Positions 17,521 to 28,189 are shown, counted from the stretch's first letter. The stretch is 64,000 bases of DNA from Tolypothrix bouteillei VB521301 (GCF_000760695.4 NZ_JHEG04000001.1:2202717-2266716), one strand, 5' to 3'. The notes: generated by a model not told the origin, from the sequence alone. Program-made: numbers and translations.

Positions 17521-18468
17521 CTACTCAATGACAACTCTAGCTCCTTGAGTATCAACACAAAGCGATCGCACATCCGCCTTCACGCCCTCTTTTAACCAAG
17601 CATTTGCCATCGCTCCAACTACAGCATCAGCATAAACCCTATCCGTCAAAGCCAAAAGAGTTGGTCCGGCACCACTAATGACCATTCCATAAGCACCAGC
17701 CGCAACAGCAGCAGAATTCACTGCATCATAACCTCGAATCAAAACCTTTCGATAAGGCTGGTGTAGCCTATCCTGTAATGCAGCCCTCAACCAACTGCCC
17801 CTCCCAGTTTCCAAACCACGCAATAATAAGCCGAGATGCGCCGTGTTGAAAATAGCATCTCCACGACTCACCTCAGATGGCAACACCTGTCGGGCTTCCT
17901 TCGTTGAAAGCTCAAAATCCGGAATTGCAACCACCGAAACAATTTCCTGACTCCAGGGAATCTCACAAATCTCCCACAAACTTTCTTTTTCTCTTAGCGA
18001 TTGATTTTCCACTCCCGTCGCTGCCAAACGACATCCACCTAAAAAAGCAGGGACAACATTATCTGGATGATCTTCTAAAGCAATTGCCAACTCTAACAAC
18101 TGCGACTGACTCAGAGGTTGACCAGCCAATACATTCGCACCAATCAATCCACCAACTATTGCTGTTGCCGAACTCCCCAAACCTCTGGCCAACGGTACGC
18201 CAAGAGAAATATCTATCTGCACAAATGGTGGAGGTTGCTCTATAGACTCGTAAAACTTGACAAAAGCCTGATACAGTAAATTACTATCATCAGTCACAAC
18301 CCGTTCAGCCTCAACACCCGTCACAGTTATGACCCCTCGCCCATGAGAGTGGCGAGTAAACTTAAACTCATTATATAGAGTTAGAGCAGCACCAATGCAG
18401 TCAAACCCCGGTCCCAAGTTAGCAGTCGTTGCAGGGACAGTAATAGTGGCACAAGAAACTACAGACAT
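17521..18468 (-). CDS. thrB: Homoserine kinase
   Basis: Phosphorylates L-homoserine to O-phosphohomoserine with ATP, the step before threonine synthase. The 315-residue protein is a GHMP kinase. The N-terminal VPATTANLGPGFDCIGAAL is the typical homoserine kinase start, and the ATP-binding motif is PLARGLGSSATAIVGG (near residue 95). The C-terminal glycine loop is VISGAGPTLLAL. The length is normal for the family. The gene is monocistronic as far as the window shows. It is cytoplasmic and of housekeeping function. Confidence 0.96.
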   Translation of the reverse strand: MSVVSCATITVPATTANLGPGFDCIGAALTLYNEFKFTRHSHGRGVITVTGVEAERVVTDDSNLLYQAFVKFYESIEQPPPFVQIDISLGVPLARGLGSSATAIVGGLIGANVLAGQPLSQSQLLELAIALEDHPDNVVPAFLGGCRLAATGVENQSLREKESLWEICEIPWSQEIVSVVAIPDFELSTKEARQVLPSEVSRGDAIFNTAHLGLLLRGLETGRGSWLRAALQDRLHQPYRKVLIRGYDAVNSAAVAAGAYGMVISGAGPTLLALTDRVYADAVVGAMANAWLKEGVKADVRSLCVDTQGARVVIE

Positions 18469-18949
18469 TTTTATGCTTCAGAGCAATTAATCAAACAGCT
18501 TCTCATGGAAACGATTAATTTGCTCATTTTTAACTATATTATTGAGGCTAGGTGGGCGCAAAGAATTATCATTGGTGTTGAGCGGGGATGCGTGCGCTCG
18601 TCGCCCTTGCTTGCTGTAGGGATGGAATAAGGCTAGTGCGAGCCAAATACAGAAATTTTGCTTTTCGTTACATATTGAAAAAGTTTTCCGCCCAGCTACT
18701 AAGTCTTGAGAAAAAACTTAAAACGTATAATATAGATACAAAACTTAAAAAAAATAAAAACTTGATTTATAAAGTTTGTTAAAAGATCCAAAATTCTGTT
18801 ATGTTTAATTTCAGAGAGGGTAATCTAAGGTCACAAACCCAATAAAAAATTAGCGGACTGGAATCAGTTCCAGCCCGGTAAAAAAAGCGGGCTAACCGTT
18901 TAAGGAGCTTGGTTAACCCGTGCAGCTTTGGGAACGCGCAGAGTAATGG
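18469..18949. other. Gap upstream of thrB and downstream of the DUF1257 gene
   Basis: It contains the thrB upstream region, a short GC-rich patch (CGTGCGCTCGTCGCCCTTGC near 18590) and, near the DUF1257 end, the terminator hairpins at 18872-18925. A 64-codon plus-strand ORF in the middle is AT-rich with no ribosome site and is not considered real. Confidence 0.45.
18872..18925 (-). terminator. Terminator hairpins after the DUF1257 gene
   Basis: On the minus strand AGCCCG-CTTTTTTTAC-CGGGCT forms a 6-bp GC stem with a T-rich loop (18872-18893). A second possible stem (GCTAACC with GGTTAAC, about 18891-18917) lies between it and the gene. It is well placed to end the DUF1257 transcript. Confidence 0.5.
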
Positions 18950-19300
18950 TTATTGCAATACCAACTTAACGTTGGCATTTTGCAAACCGCGCTGCTTCAC
19001 TTCAGCCAGAGTCTTGTTAACAGCATACTTCTGGTTGATAGAGTTGATGAGTTCGGTTTGGTTGTGCTTCTTAGCAACGCCCCACAGGTCTGCGATCAGG
19101 TCAAAAGAACCGTCGCTGTTGCGAGACCAACCGAGGTCATATTCGCCTTCGAGAACAGCAACTAAGTCAGCACGAACACGCTGACCGTTGTAACCACGAA
19201 CATCTGCTTCAGTCTTCACGGAGATGCCGAGGTCGCGCAGGGAAGCCTTGAGGATTTCAGCATCGGTGATTTTGGTACGCAGAGTGCTAAAGTGAGACAT
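18950..19300 (-). CDS. ycf35: DUF1257 (Ycf35-like) protein
   Basis: A small soluble protein (116 residues) conserved in cyanobacteria and red algal plastids, of unknown function. The start at 19300 is fixed by a strong Shine-Dalgarno, GGAGG, eight bases before the ATG; the frame is open 36 bases further but that start has no such site. Residues SHFSTLRTKITDAEIL and the WGVAKKHNQTELINSINQKY region identify the family. It lies 176 bp downstream of the Ycf46-like ATPase gene on the same strand, a pairing that suggests a shared role. The symbol follows the plastid homologue. Confidence 0.85.
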   Translation of the reverse strand: MSHFSTLRTKITDAEILKASLRDLGISVKTEADVRGYNGQRVRADLVAVLEGEYDLGWSRNSDGSFDLIADLWGVAKKHNQTELINSINQKYAVNKTLAEVKQRGLQNANVKLVLQ

Positions 19301-19476
19301 TTGGGTTTCCTCCAATGAGAAAGTAGAGAAAGACAACGGTTTTTTGCAAAGCCGCGTTTGGCAGAACGCGGGTGGCAGTAGCTATAGCGGAGTAAAACCC
19401 CTATAAGGCACTGCCTTTTTTTTAACTGCTAGCCTTTGATGCTAGCCTTTCCCCCTGTGGTAGCAGGAGAAAGCTT

Positions 19477-20988
19477 TTAGAACTCCATTCGCTGGTATTC
19501 AGCAACGGAGGCTGCAGCAGGTCTTGCTCGCTGTCTAGCCCAATCTCTTAGGGCTGTTACCTGTTCTTGCATCGTTCGAGACAGCGGCAGTGTTGCCTTC
19601 AGTGCAGCAATAATATCTAGTTGAGTGAACTCGCGATCTTGGGCAAAAGCTTCGTACATAGCCGCGACGATCGCCTGTTCAATTTCTGCCCCAGAGAACC
19701 CATCTGACATCTTAGCTAGCTGTTCGAGGTCAAACCGCGAGATGTCATTCCGGCGCTTGTTCAGGTGAATCTTGAAAATATCCTGACGTTCTTCATTTAT
19801 GGGCAAATCAACAAAGAAAATTTCATCAAATCGACCTTTCCTCAAAAATTCCCCAGGTAAGCGCTCAACTCTATTAGCAGTTGCCATCACAAACACTGGA
19901 GATTTCTTCTCTTGCATCCAAGTGAGGAAAGAGCCAAATATACGGCTAGAAGTACCCCCATCAGAATCAGAAGACCCCGCACTTCCAGCAAAAGACTTGT
20001 CCAATTCATCTATAAACAAGATGACTGGGGAAATAGATTCAGCCGTTTTTAACGCGTTCCGCAAGTTGGCTTCCGAACGTCCTACCATGGAACCATCATA
20101 GACACGTCCCATATCCAACCGCAATAACGGTAAACCCCAAAGTCGAGAGGTAGTTTTAGCAATCAACGACTTCCCACAACCAGGAACCCCTAAAATTAAC
20201 ATTCCCTTAGGTTGAGGCAAACCATACTCCCGCGCTCTTTCTGTAAAAGCGTTGGAACGTTGCTTGAGCCATTTTTTTAGCTCTTCCAAACCACCAACAC
20301 CGTCTATAGTTTCATCTTCTTCTATGTACTCAAGTATACCATTTCGGCGAATGAGTTGCTTTTTCTCAGATAAAACTATATCGACTTCTTCTTCTGTCAG
20401 ACGCCCTGATGTGACCTGCGCCTTGCGGTAAACTTTTTCAGCTTCATCTTTGGTTAATCCTAAAGCCGCTCTTAGAAGCTTTTCCCTGGCTTCAGTCGTT
20501 AACCGCCGTCCCCGGTTTTGATCTATGTGATGGGTCAATACTTTGTTCAAGTCTCCCATATCTGGTAATGGGAAGTCAAGAACAACAACTTCCTTCTCCA
20601 ACTCAATAGGAACTTGTTGCATTGGAGACATTAAAATAATATTTTTCTGCGTACCCTTGAAACTCGCGATCGCATCTCTTAGCGATCTGGTTGTTGCGGG
20701 CGCATCTATAAAGGGGTGTAAATCTTTAAGAATAAATATACTAGCTTCTTTCTGCCGAATAATCCATTCAATGGCTGCTTCTGGCGATACAGTGTTGTGT
20801 TGGGTGACATTCCGGGGTTGACCGTACTCCACGATGCCGTGAGTCACTGTCCAAACATAGACCTTTCGCTGCGGCTTTGATGATTGAGCAATATGTGAAA
20901 TTGCTTGCTCAGCCCGCTCTTCCTCGGAGGTCACAAGGTAGATTAGAGGGTATTGAGCTTGAATGAGTATATTGAGCTCTTCTTTCAT
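19477..20988 (-). CDS. ycf46: Ycf46-like AAA ATPase
   Basis: A 503-residue AAA+ ATPase. The N-terminal part (ILIQAQYPLIYLVTSEEERA) is the characteristic Ycf46 region that resembles a degenerate P-loop domain. The AAA module has Walker A GVPGCGKS (near residue 268), Walker B ILFIDELDK, sensor ATANRVERLPGEFLRKGRFD and arginine finger region. Cyanobacterial Ycf46 has been linked to photosynthesis and inorganic carbon use; the exact substrate is unknown. The gene is the middle of a same-strand cluster (ribbon-helix-helix protein, Ycf46, DUF1257). Soluble, probably hexameric by family. Confidence 0.9.
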   Translation of the reverse strand: MKEELNILIQAQYPLIYLVTSEEERAEQAISHIAQSSKPQRKVYVWTVTHGIVEYGQPRNVTQHNTVSPEAAIEWIIRQKEASIFILKDLHPFIDAPATTRSLRDAIASFKGTQKNIILMSPMQQVPIELEKEVVVLDFPLPDMGDLNKVLTHHIDQNRGRRLTTEAREKLLRAALGLTKDEAEKVYRKAQVTSGRLTEEEVDIVLSEKKQLIRRNGILEYIEEDETIDGVGGLEELKKWLKQRSNAFTERAREYGLPQPKGMLILGVPGCGKSLIAKTTSRLWGLPLLRLDMGRVYDGSMVGRSEANLRNALKTAESISPVILFIDELDKSFAGSAGSSDSDGGTSSRIFGSFLTWMQEKKSPVFVMATANRVERLPGEFLRKGRFDEIFFVDLPINEERQDIFKIHLNKRRNDISRFDLEQLAKMSDGFSGAEIEQAIVAAMYEAFAQDREFTQLDIIAALKATLPLSRTMQEQVTALRDWARQRARPAAASVAEYQRMEF

Positions 20989-21091
20989 ACTTCGACCTAC
21001 TTGAGACCTTTACAGACAGTACAGACATCGCCAACATTAAAATAGGGGGGAGAGAATTATGAAAAATATCTCTACTACTCACAATTCCCAC

Positions 21092-21424
21092 CTAGCAAGG
21101 AACCAACTCTTCCTCGCCTTTCTGATTTGTTTCATCCATTTCTTCAATGGATATACGTTCTTGTCCAATTATTCCTGGCTGCTTGCCAAGCGCTGCAAGT
21201 TCCCCATCCCTAAGGACTAGCGAACTCTCACAGGTTGGGCAGGAATACACTCTATGAGATCTTCCATAAGAAGCTTCATCTACTAATTCTGAATGTGCCA
21301 GATAGAAAACCAGAGCGCGTTCCGCTAACTCTGACATTGGTTCCGAGTCAACTGCTGAACGAATTTTGAGTTTCCTATGAAGTTCCGGCGACAAATACAA
21401 AGTAACCTTTTGCTTAGTTTGCAT
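21092..21424 (-). CDS. Ribbon-helix-helix-like protein with a C-terminal zinc-site remnant
   Basis: A 110-residue protein. Residues 3-50 (KQKVTLYLSPELHRKLKIRS, then MSELAERALVFYL) fit a ribbon-helix-helix DNA-binding fold. A CPTCESSLV motif near 70 resembles half of a zinc ribbon, and only one more Cys is present (the last residue). It lies 103 bp upstream of the Ycf46 gene on the same strand and may regulate that cluster (inference). A run of AT-rich sequence, possible promoter DNA, precedes it. Confidence 0.75.
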   Translation of the reverse strand: MQTKQKVTLYLSPELHRKLKIRSAVDSEPMSELAERALVFYLAHSELVDEASYGRSHRVYSCPTCESSLVLRDGELAALGKQPGIIGQERISIEEMDETNQKGEEELVPC

Positions 21425-21579
21425 ATTACTGTTTTGCGGTCTTACCCGGGTATGTATTTCACGATATCGGCTGGCATTTTACTTGTCAACCTACTAAGAC
21501 GTTTTGACAGCATTTTTGTAACATTTCTTAATTTTAAAGAAGCAGGGGCGCAAGACTACCGCACCCTGTAGTTAATTGT

Positions 21580-21655
21580 TCTCCTTTGTCTCCCTTGTCT
21601 TCCTTGTCCCCCAGCCTCTAGTCCCCAATCCCCAATCCCCAATCCCCAATCTTTC
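21580..21655. repeat. Pyrimidine-rich simple repeat
   Basis: A CT-rich tract with TCTCCCTTGTC, TTCCTTGTCC and four to five copies of CCCCAAT in tandem. The same kind of sequence is at 33523-33717, 43020-43060, 56812-56875 and 57438-57495. It lies upstream of sqdB. Confidence 0.7.
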
Positions 21656-21689
21656 ATGATTAGAGGTGCCATAAACCTGATAGATTTAG

Positions 21690-22871
<1,182 letters not shown>

Positions 22872-22967
22872 GGCAATCTGAAGGATGAAGTATAAAGTAT
22901 GAAGTCTAAAATTAGACTTCTCAATTGATGGGAAGATTAAAAAGTATAGATGTATACATCTAGTCAA

Positions 22968-23006
22968 AACACAATTTTGGTTATGTGTACCAATTGTGTT
23001 TCTTTT
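22968..23006 (+). terminator. Intrinsic terminator between sqdB and sqdX
   Basis: AACACAATT (22968-22976) pairs with AATTGTGTT (22992-23000), followed by TCTTTTT. The 9-bp stem is AT-rich, so termination may be partial. A second palindrome, AAGTCTAAAATTAGACTT, lies at about 22900-22918. Confidence 0.55.
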
Positions 23007-23067
23007 TCATCTTTTATCCTTCATCCTTTTGTTACGGGTTGTGTTGGCTGTACTGAAATTATTTTAT

Positions 23068-24180
23068 ATGCGAATCGCTCTCTTCACTGAAACCTTTCTG
23101 CCTAAGGTAGACGGCATAGTGACGCGCTTGCGTCATACCATTGACCATCTTCAGCGTAATGGAAACCAAGTTCTAGTGATTGCCCCTGATGGTGGCATAA
23201 CTGAATACAAAGGAGCTAGAGTATATGGAGTCTCAGGTTTCCCCTTACCACTGTATCCAGAGTTAAAAATGGCACTACCTCGTCCGGCAATCGGTCATAC
23301 TCTAGAGGAATTCAAGCCAGATATAATTCACGTGGTAAATCCAGCGGTTTTGGGGTTAGCTGGTATATTCCATAGCAAATACCTCAATATCCCTTTAGTA
23401 GCGTCTTACCATACACATCTACCACAGTATCTTCAACATTATGGTTTGGGAATGTTAGAAGGATTACTCTGGGAATTGCTTAAAACAGCTCACAATCAAG
23501 CATCTTTGAATCTGTGTACTTCTACAGCAATGATGGAGGAATTAACCTCACACGGTATCGAAAGGGTTTATTTATGGCAAAGAGGAGTAGATACAGAATC
23601 ATTTCATCCAGATAATTTATGCCAAAAAATGCGATCGCGCTTATCGCAAAATCACCCAGAAAGTCCATTATTACTATACGTGGGTCGTCTTTCGGCTGAA
23701 AAGGAAATTGAGCGGATCAAACCCATACTAGAAGCTATACCCGAAGCACGGTTAGCATTAGTAGGGGACGGTCCTCACCGTCAAGCATTAGAGAAACATT
23801 TTGCCGGAACAAATACACATTTTGTTGGTTATCTTGTTGGCAGAGAATTAGCTTCTGCTTTTGCGAGCGCTGATGCTTTTATTTTTCCTTCCCGTACAGA
23901 AACATTAGGATTAGTCCTTCTAGAAGCAATGGCTGCGGGGTGTCCGGTTGTCGCTGCACGTTCGGGTGGCATTCCAGACATAGTCACAGATGGAGTTAAT
24001 GGGTATCTTTTTGAACCCAAAGCAGATGTTCAAAGTGCTGTTGCAGCCACTATGCGTCTTTTACAACAGCAACAAGAACGAGAAACTATCCGTCAAAATG
24101 CCCGAAAAGAAGCAGAACGTTGGGGCTGGGCAGCTGCAACACGCCAGTTACAAACTTACTATCAACAAGCTATTCCATGA
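23068..24180 (+). CDS. sqdX: Sulfoquinovosyltransferase SqdX (GT4 glycosyltransferase)
   Basis: Transfers sulfoquinovose from UDP-sulfoquinovose to diacylglycerol, the last step of SQDG synthesis, at the membrane. The 370-residue protein is a GT-B family 4 transferase. It starts MRIALFTETFLPKVDGI, and the donor site is EAMAAGCPVVAARSGGIPDI. The frame is open upstream to 22996, but that segment overlaps the terminator hairpin and does not look like the family start, so I used 23068. The stop codon overlaps the ATG of the adenylate cyclase gene (ATGA). Confidence 0.93.
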   Translation: MRIALFTETFLPKVDGIVTRLRHTIDHLQRNGNQVLVIAPDGGITEYKGARVYGVSGFPLPLYPELKMALPRPAIGHTLEEFKPDIIHVVNPAVLGLAGIFHSKYLNIPLVASYHTHLPQYLQHYGLGMLEGLLWELLKTAHNQASLNLCTSTAMMEELTSHGIERVYLWQRGVDTESFHPDNLCQKMRSRLSQNHPESPLLLYVGRLSAEKEIERIKPILEAIPEARLALVGDGPHRQALEKHFAGTNTHFVGYLVGRELASAFASADAFIFPSRTETLGLVLLEAMAAGCPVVAARSGGIPDIVTDGVNGYLFEPKADVQSAVAATMRLLQQQQERETIRQNARKEAERWGWAAATRQLQTYYQQAIP

Positions 24181-26768
24181 CACTCCTAAATACTGGTAGC
24201 GTCCTGGCTACATTAACAGAACTTACTCAAGTCAACCGCACAAACGCTCTATTGCGCCGTGTCAAAGATCTATCCGTTAACGAATTTGTTTGCTTGCTAG
24301 ATTTTATAACTGCTGAATTTCAGCAGTTCCTTAGAGCGATCGAACTTATTAATAACGAAGCCCTAGAAACCATGTTAGAAAAGGTTCTAGAGGCAATTAC
24401 GCTAAAAATCGGTCAAATTCTTCAAGCCCAGCATACTACAATTTTTCTTGTAGATCGCGACAAAGGTCAATTATGGTCAAAAGTACCGCAAGAAAATATT
24501 TACAAACCTTTAGAAATTCGCACCCCTATTAATGTTGGTATTCCCGGTCATGTTGCAAGTACAGGTGAATGTCTAAATATCGTAGAAACGGATTCCCATC
24601 CCCTTTTTAGTCCGGAATTAGAAAAACAAATGGGCTACAAAATGCATAACATTTTATGTATGCCCGTCTTAAGTAGCAAAAATCAAATTGTAGCGGTTGT
24701 ACAACTGGCAAATAAAGCAGGAGATATTCCTTTTGATGGCGAGGATGAAGAACGGTTTCGAGATTTCGCTGCATCAATTGGTATTATCTTGGAAAGCTGT
24801 CAATCTTTCTATGTAGCTGCCCGCAATCAACGAGGGGCAACAGCTCTTTTACGGGCGACTCAAACACTGGGGCAAAGTTTAGATTTGGAAGCAACTTTGC
24901 AAATAGTGATGGAACAAGCCCGAATTTTAATGCAGGCAGACCGCAGCACGCTGTTTTTATATCGTAAAGAAATGGGGGAATTGTGGACTAAAGTGGCAGC
25001 GGCTGATGGCAAAACTATGATAGAAATTCGTATATCTGCCAGTAAAGGTATTGCTGGTTATGTCGCGTCTACAGGTGAAGCGCTAAATATTCCCGATGCT
25101 TATAAAGATCCGCGTTTCGATCCAAGTATAGACCGAAAAACAGGTTATATAACTCGCAATATTTTATGTTTGCCAGTCTTTAATTCAGCCAATGAACTCA
25201 TTGGTGTTACACAATTAATTAACAAGCAGCAAGGTAGCTTTACTGCTTCTGATGAAGAATTTATGCGAGCTTTTAATATTCAAGCAGGAATTGCTTTGGA
25301 AAATGCACGCTTGTTTGAAAATGTGTTATTAGAAAAACAGTATCAAAAAGATATTTTACAAAGTCTTTCTGACGCCGTAATTTCTACGGATATGGAAGGA
25401 AAAATAGTAACTATTAACGATGCAGCGCTACAGTTATTGGGCTGTCCTTTATCGGAGTCTAACGGGAAAAATATTAAGTATGATTGGGAACAACATTTGA
25501 TAGGTCGTTTGGTTTGGGAAGTTGTACCTATTGAAAATTTACAAATCAGACTGCAAGATAGCTTGAAATGTGGCGCAAGGCATTACGTACCAGAACAAAG
25601 TTTATCAGTTGGGTTGTATGTGGAGACTTTATACGCAACACCCATACAAGATTCAACCATAGCCGTACAAGAAATAGGGGATTGCATTTTAGCAATACGC
25701 GATCGCAATAACCCGCAAATTTTTCTTCCTTGGAACCAACCTCTTACTCCTCGTTCATCCTTACTTCACGAGTCGTTAATTCAAAAAATTGACCGAAGTA
25801 TTAATCTTACAGTCAATCCTTTAACCAATCCAGAAGGAGGTGTCCGAGGAGGTTTGGTAGTGTTAGAAGATATTAGCCAAGAAAAACGGATGAAAACAAC
25901 CATGTACCGCTACTTAACTCCTGGTGTTGCAGAACAAGTGATGGTACTCGGAGAAGATGCATTGATGGTGGGTGAACGAAAAGAGGTAACTATATTATTT
26001 TCTGATATCAGAGGTTACACCACGCTGACAGAAAATTTAGGAGCAGCTGAAGTGGTATCGTTACTGAATCAGTACTTTGAAACGATGGTTGAAGCGGTTT
26101 TTAATCACGAAGGCACATTAGATAAATTTATTGGTGATGCCTTAATGGCCGTATTTGGTGCGCCACTCCCACTTACAGAAAATCATGCGTGGAGAGCCGT
26201 ACAATCAGCCTTGGAAATGCGACAAAGGCTGGCTGAATTTAACCGACGACGTATCGTCCAAGCACAGCCCCTCATTCACATCGGTATTGGAATTAGTTCT
26301 GGAGAAGTTGTTTCTGGGAATATTGGGTCTCGAAAACGGATGGACTATACCGTGATTGGAGATGGTGTCAATTTAAGCTCGCGTCTCGAAGGAGTGACAA
26401 AAGAATACGGCTGCGACATGATTTTAAGCGAATTTACTTATCAATTGTGTAGCGATCGCATTTGGGTACGTGAATTGGATAGAATCAGGGTCAAAGGAAA
26501 ACATCAAGCCGTTAACATTTACGAGTTGATTGGCGATCGCAGCATGACTCTGGATGCTAACACGCAAGAATTTTTGTTTTTCTACCACCAAGGACGTACT
26601 GCGTACACGGAACGCAACTTTCAAAAAGCAATTGATTTTTTTCAATCTGCCAAAAATATCCGACCTACAGACCAAGCTGTCAATATGCATCTAGAACGCG
26701 CTTGTAATTATCTTAACCATCCCCCAGATTGTGTATGGGATGGAGTGTGGACAATGGCTTCCAAGTAA
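24177..26768 (+). CDS. cyaB: GAF-GAF-PAS adenylate cyclase, CyaB type
   Basis: An 863-residue class III adenylate cyclase. The order is two GAF domains (about 60-210 and 230-385), a PAS region (about 395-580) and the catalytic domain (about 600-780), then a short TPR-like tail. Metal Asp residues are in VTILFSDIRGYT and KFIGDALMAVFG; the adenine-selecting Lys is in KFIGD and the Thr in DYTVIGD, with GVNLSSRLEG for the transition state. Size and layout match Anabaena CyaB1/CyaB2, in which GAF domains bind cAMP. The start at 24177 overlaps the sqdX stop by ATGA, so translation is probably coupled; a longer frame from 24120 would overlap sqdX more and is unlikely. Confidence 0.92.
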   Translation: MTLLNTGSVLATLTELTQVNRTNALLRRVKDLSVNEFVCLLDFITAEFQQFLRAIELINNEALETMLEKVLEAITLKIGQILQAQHTTIFLVDRDKGQLWSKVPQENIYKPLEIRTPINVGIPGHVASTGECLNIVETDSHPLFSPELEKQMGYKMHNILCMPVLSSKNQIVAVVQLANKAGDIPFDGEDEERFRDFAASIGIILESCQSFYVAARNQRGATALLRATQTLGQSLDLEATLQIVMEQARILMQADRSTLFLYRKEMGELWTKVAAADGKTMIEIRISASKGIAGYVASTGEALNIPDAYKDPRFDPSIDRKTGYITRNILCLPVFNSANELIGVTQLINKQQGSFTASDEEFMRAFNIQAGIALENARLFENVLLEKQYQKDILQSLSDAVISTDMEGKIVTINDAALQLLGCPLSESNGKNIKYDWEQHLIGRLVWEVVPIENLQIRLQDSLKCGARHYVPEQSLSVGLYVETLYATPIQDSTIAVQEIGDCILAIRDRNNPQIFLPWNQPLTPRSSLLHESLIQKIDRSINLTVNPLTNPEGGVRGGLVVLEDISQEKRMKTTMYRYLTPGVAEQVMVLGEDALMVGERKEVTILFSDIRGYTTLTENLGAAEVVSLLNQYFETMVEAVFNHEGTLDKFIGDALMAVFGAPLPLTENHAWRAVQSALEMRQRLAEFNRRRIVQAQPLIHIGIGISSGEVVSGNIGSRKRMDYTVIGDGVNLSSRLEGVTKEYGCDMILSEFTYQLCSDRIWVRELDRIRVKGKHQAVNIYELIGDRSMTLDANTQEFLFFYHQGRTAYTERNFQKAIDFFQSAKNIRPTDQAVNMHLERACNYLNHPPDCVWDGVWTMASK

Positions 26769-26773
26769 CGAGT

Positions 26774-27043
26774 TTACTCAGCGCTGTGCCCGCCTTCATC
26801 AGTACGGAAGGGGTCTTCTCCTATCCCCAATTCTTTTTTTGACCGTTTCAAAGTTTTCCAAAGTTCTTTTACTCGTTCGTAAGCATCCTCTGGAGATATT
26901 TTCCCAGCAGTCTCTAAGTTACAAATATAACTAACTTTTTGGGCAAATTCCTGTAAATTGGAGTTAAAAACTAAATTTTCTGGCTTTACCTGACCGTAAT
27001 AATGCCCTCGTGGATATATAAAATTCTCTTTACTGCTAACCAT
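26774..27043 (-). CDS. Small conserved cyanobacterial protein (DUF7219-like)
   Basis: An 89-residue protein of unknown function. The start at 27043 is chosen because GGAGAAAACA sits directly before that ATG; longer starts at 27055 and 27106 are possible. The body (FIYPRGHYYGQVKPENLVFN, EFAQKVSYICNLETAGKIS) is a pattern I know from Nostocales small proteins, probably DUF7219; the family name is from memory. It is convergent with cyaB, five bases apart. No membrane segment. Confidence 0.75.
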   Translation of the reverse strand: MVSSKENFIYPRGHYYGQVKPENLVFNSNLQEFAQKVSYICNLETAGKISPEDAYERVKELWKTLKRSKKELGIGEDPFRTDEGGHSAE

Positions 27044-27439
27044 TGTTTTCTCCATTGTTAAAATTTCAAATTTTATCAACCCTTGCAACATCTCCAACTT
27101 CTTCAAGAAGTTGGAGGTTCAAGCAAACCGACCTATCAAAAACTTGTGATATGAACTAATCGTTTGCACTTTCATGTGAGAAGTACGATCTTATTCAACT
27201 TGATTGAAAAACGTTATTAATAATGTATGATTCTATACATTAATTTCATTATTTTAGCATTTTGTTCCATGAAAAAATATTACAAGTTTTAGTATCAGCA
27301 AATACTAGACTTTTTCTATCGGTTATAGTGCAACATTTGATTCTGGCTCCTATTCCCTACTGCTTAGTCCCTTTAGATATAAAATGGTTTAGCCTGCAAG
27401 CATAAAAGCTACCTATCGCCTATTACTTAACCTTAAGCC
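27044..27439. other. Divergent gap with a 25-bp palindrome
   Basis: This lies between the divergent DUF7219-like gene and purC and should hold both promoters. At 27092-27116 is a perfect palindrome, CTCCAACTTCTT-C-AAGAAGTTGGAG. A related AAGAAGT/ACTTCTT motif bounds the repeat at 38805-39033, so it is likely a dispersed repeat and not an operator. The rest is AT-rich with no visible gene. Confidence 0.5.
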
Positions 27440-28189
27440 ATGTCTGCTCTAACAAAATTATACGAAGGCAAAGCAAAAGTCCTATATACAACGGATCGAT
27501 CTGATATTCTACTAGCTGATTTTAAAGATGATGCGACTGCTTTCAATGCCCAAAAGCGTGGAAGTATCCAAGGCAAAGGGGCTATTAATTGTAGCATTTC
27601 CAGCAAACTTTTTCAACAACTGGAAGCACACGGCATAAAAACTCACTATATTGACAATCCCACTCCCAATCAGATGAGGGTAAGAGCAGTCAAGATTGTG
27701 CCTATCGAAGTCGTTGTCAGGAACATTGCAGCCGGAAGTTTGTGTCAACAAACAGGATTACCCTTAGGAACCGTGCTCAAACAGCCATTGGTAGAGTTCT
27801 ATTACAAAAACGATCCCTTGGGTGACCCGTTGCTAACACGCGATCGCTTACTGTTATTAGAATTAGCAACACCGGAACAAGTAGATGGTATTACCCATCT
27901 AGCATTGCAAATCAACGATTTTCTCATCAACTTTTTTAAAAGGTGTGACATTACCTTAGTAGATTTTAAACTAGAGTTTGGTTTGGATTCACAGCAGCAG
28001 TTGCTGTTGGCAGATGAAATCAGCCCTGACACGTGTCGATTGTGGGATAATTCCGCCGGAGACGATCCAAATCGTCGAGTTCTTGATAAAGACCGTTTTC
28101 GTCGAGATTTGGGAAATATAGAAAATGCATATCAGGAGGTTTTACAACGAGTGCTAAAAGCGGTGGAAGAATTAGGGAGTAGGGAGTAG
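27440..28189 (+). CDS. purC: SAICAR synthetase
   Basis: Joins CAIR with aspartate using ATP to give SAICAR in purine synthesis. The 249-residue protein starts LYEGKAKVLYTTD and has the family motifs FKDDATAFNAQKRG, IVPIEVVVRNIAAGS, LVDFKLEFG and DEISPDTCRLWD. Length is normal for the bacterial form. It is followed by a short tandem repeat of GGGAGTA near the stop and then the Omp85 gene in the same direction. Confidence 0.97.
   Translation: MSALTKLYEGKAKVLYTTDRSDILLADFKDDATAFNAQKRGSIQGKGAINCSISSKLFQQLEAHGIKTHYIDNPTPNQMRVRAVKIVPIEVVVRNIAAGSLCQQTGLPLGTVLKQPLVEFYYKNDPLGDPLLTRDRLLLLELATPEQVDGITHLALQINDFLINFFKRCDITLVDFKLEFGLDSQQQLLLADEISPDTCRLWDNSAGDDPNRRVLDKDRFRRDLGNIENAYQEVLQRVLKAVEELGSRE

Noticed and set aside
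18588..18782. 64-codon ORF between thrB and the DUF1257 gene
   Set aside because: AT-rich, Lys-rich, no ribosome site and no recognisable pattern.
19404..19423. Plus-strand terminator-like hairpin (AAGGCA/TGCCTT with T-run) between DUF1257 and Ycf46 genes
   Set aside because: No plus-strand gene lies upstream; the genes there run on the minus strand, where the T-run is on the wrong side.
27092..27116. 25-bp palindrome as a regulator operator for purC
   Set aside because: A related motif bounds a repeat element at 38805-39033, so a dispersed repeat is more likely.
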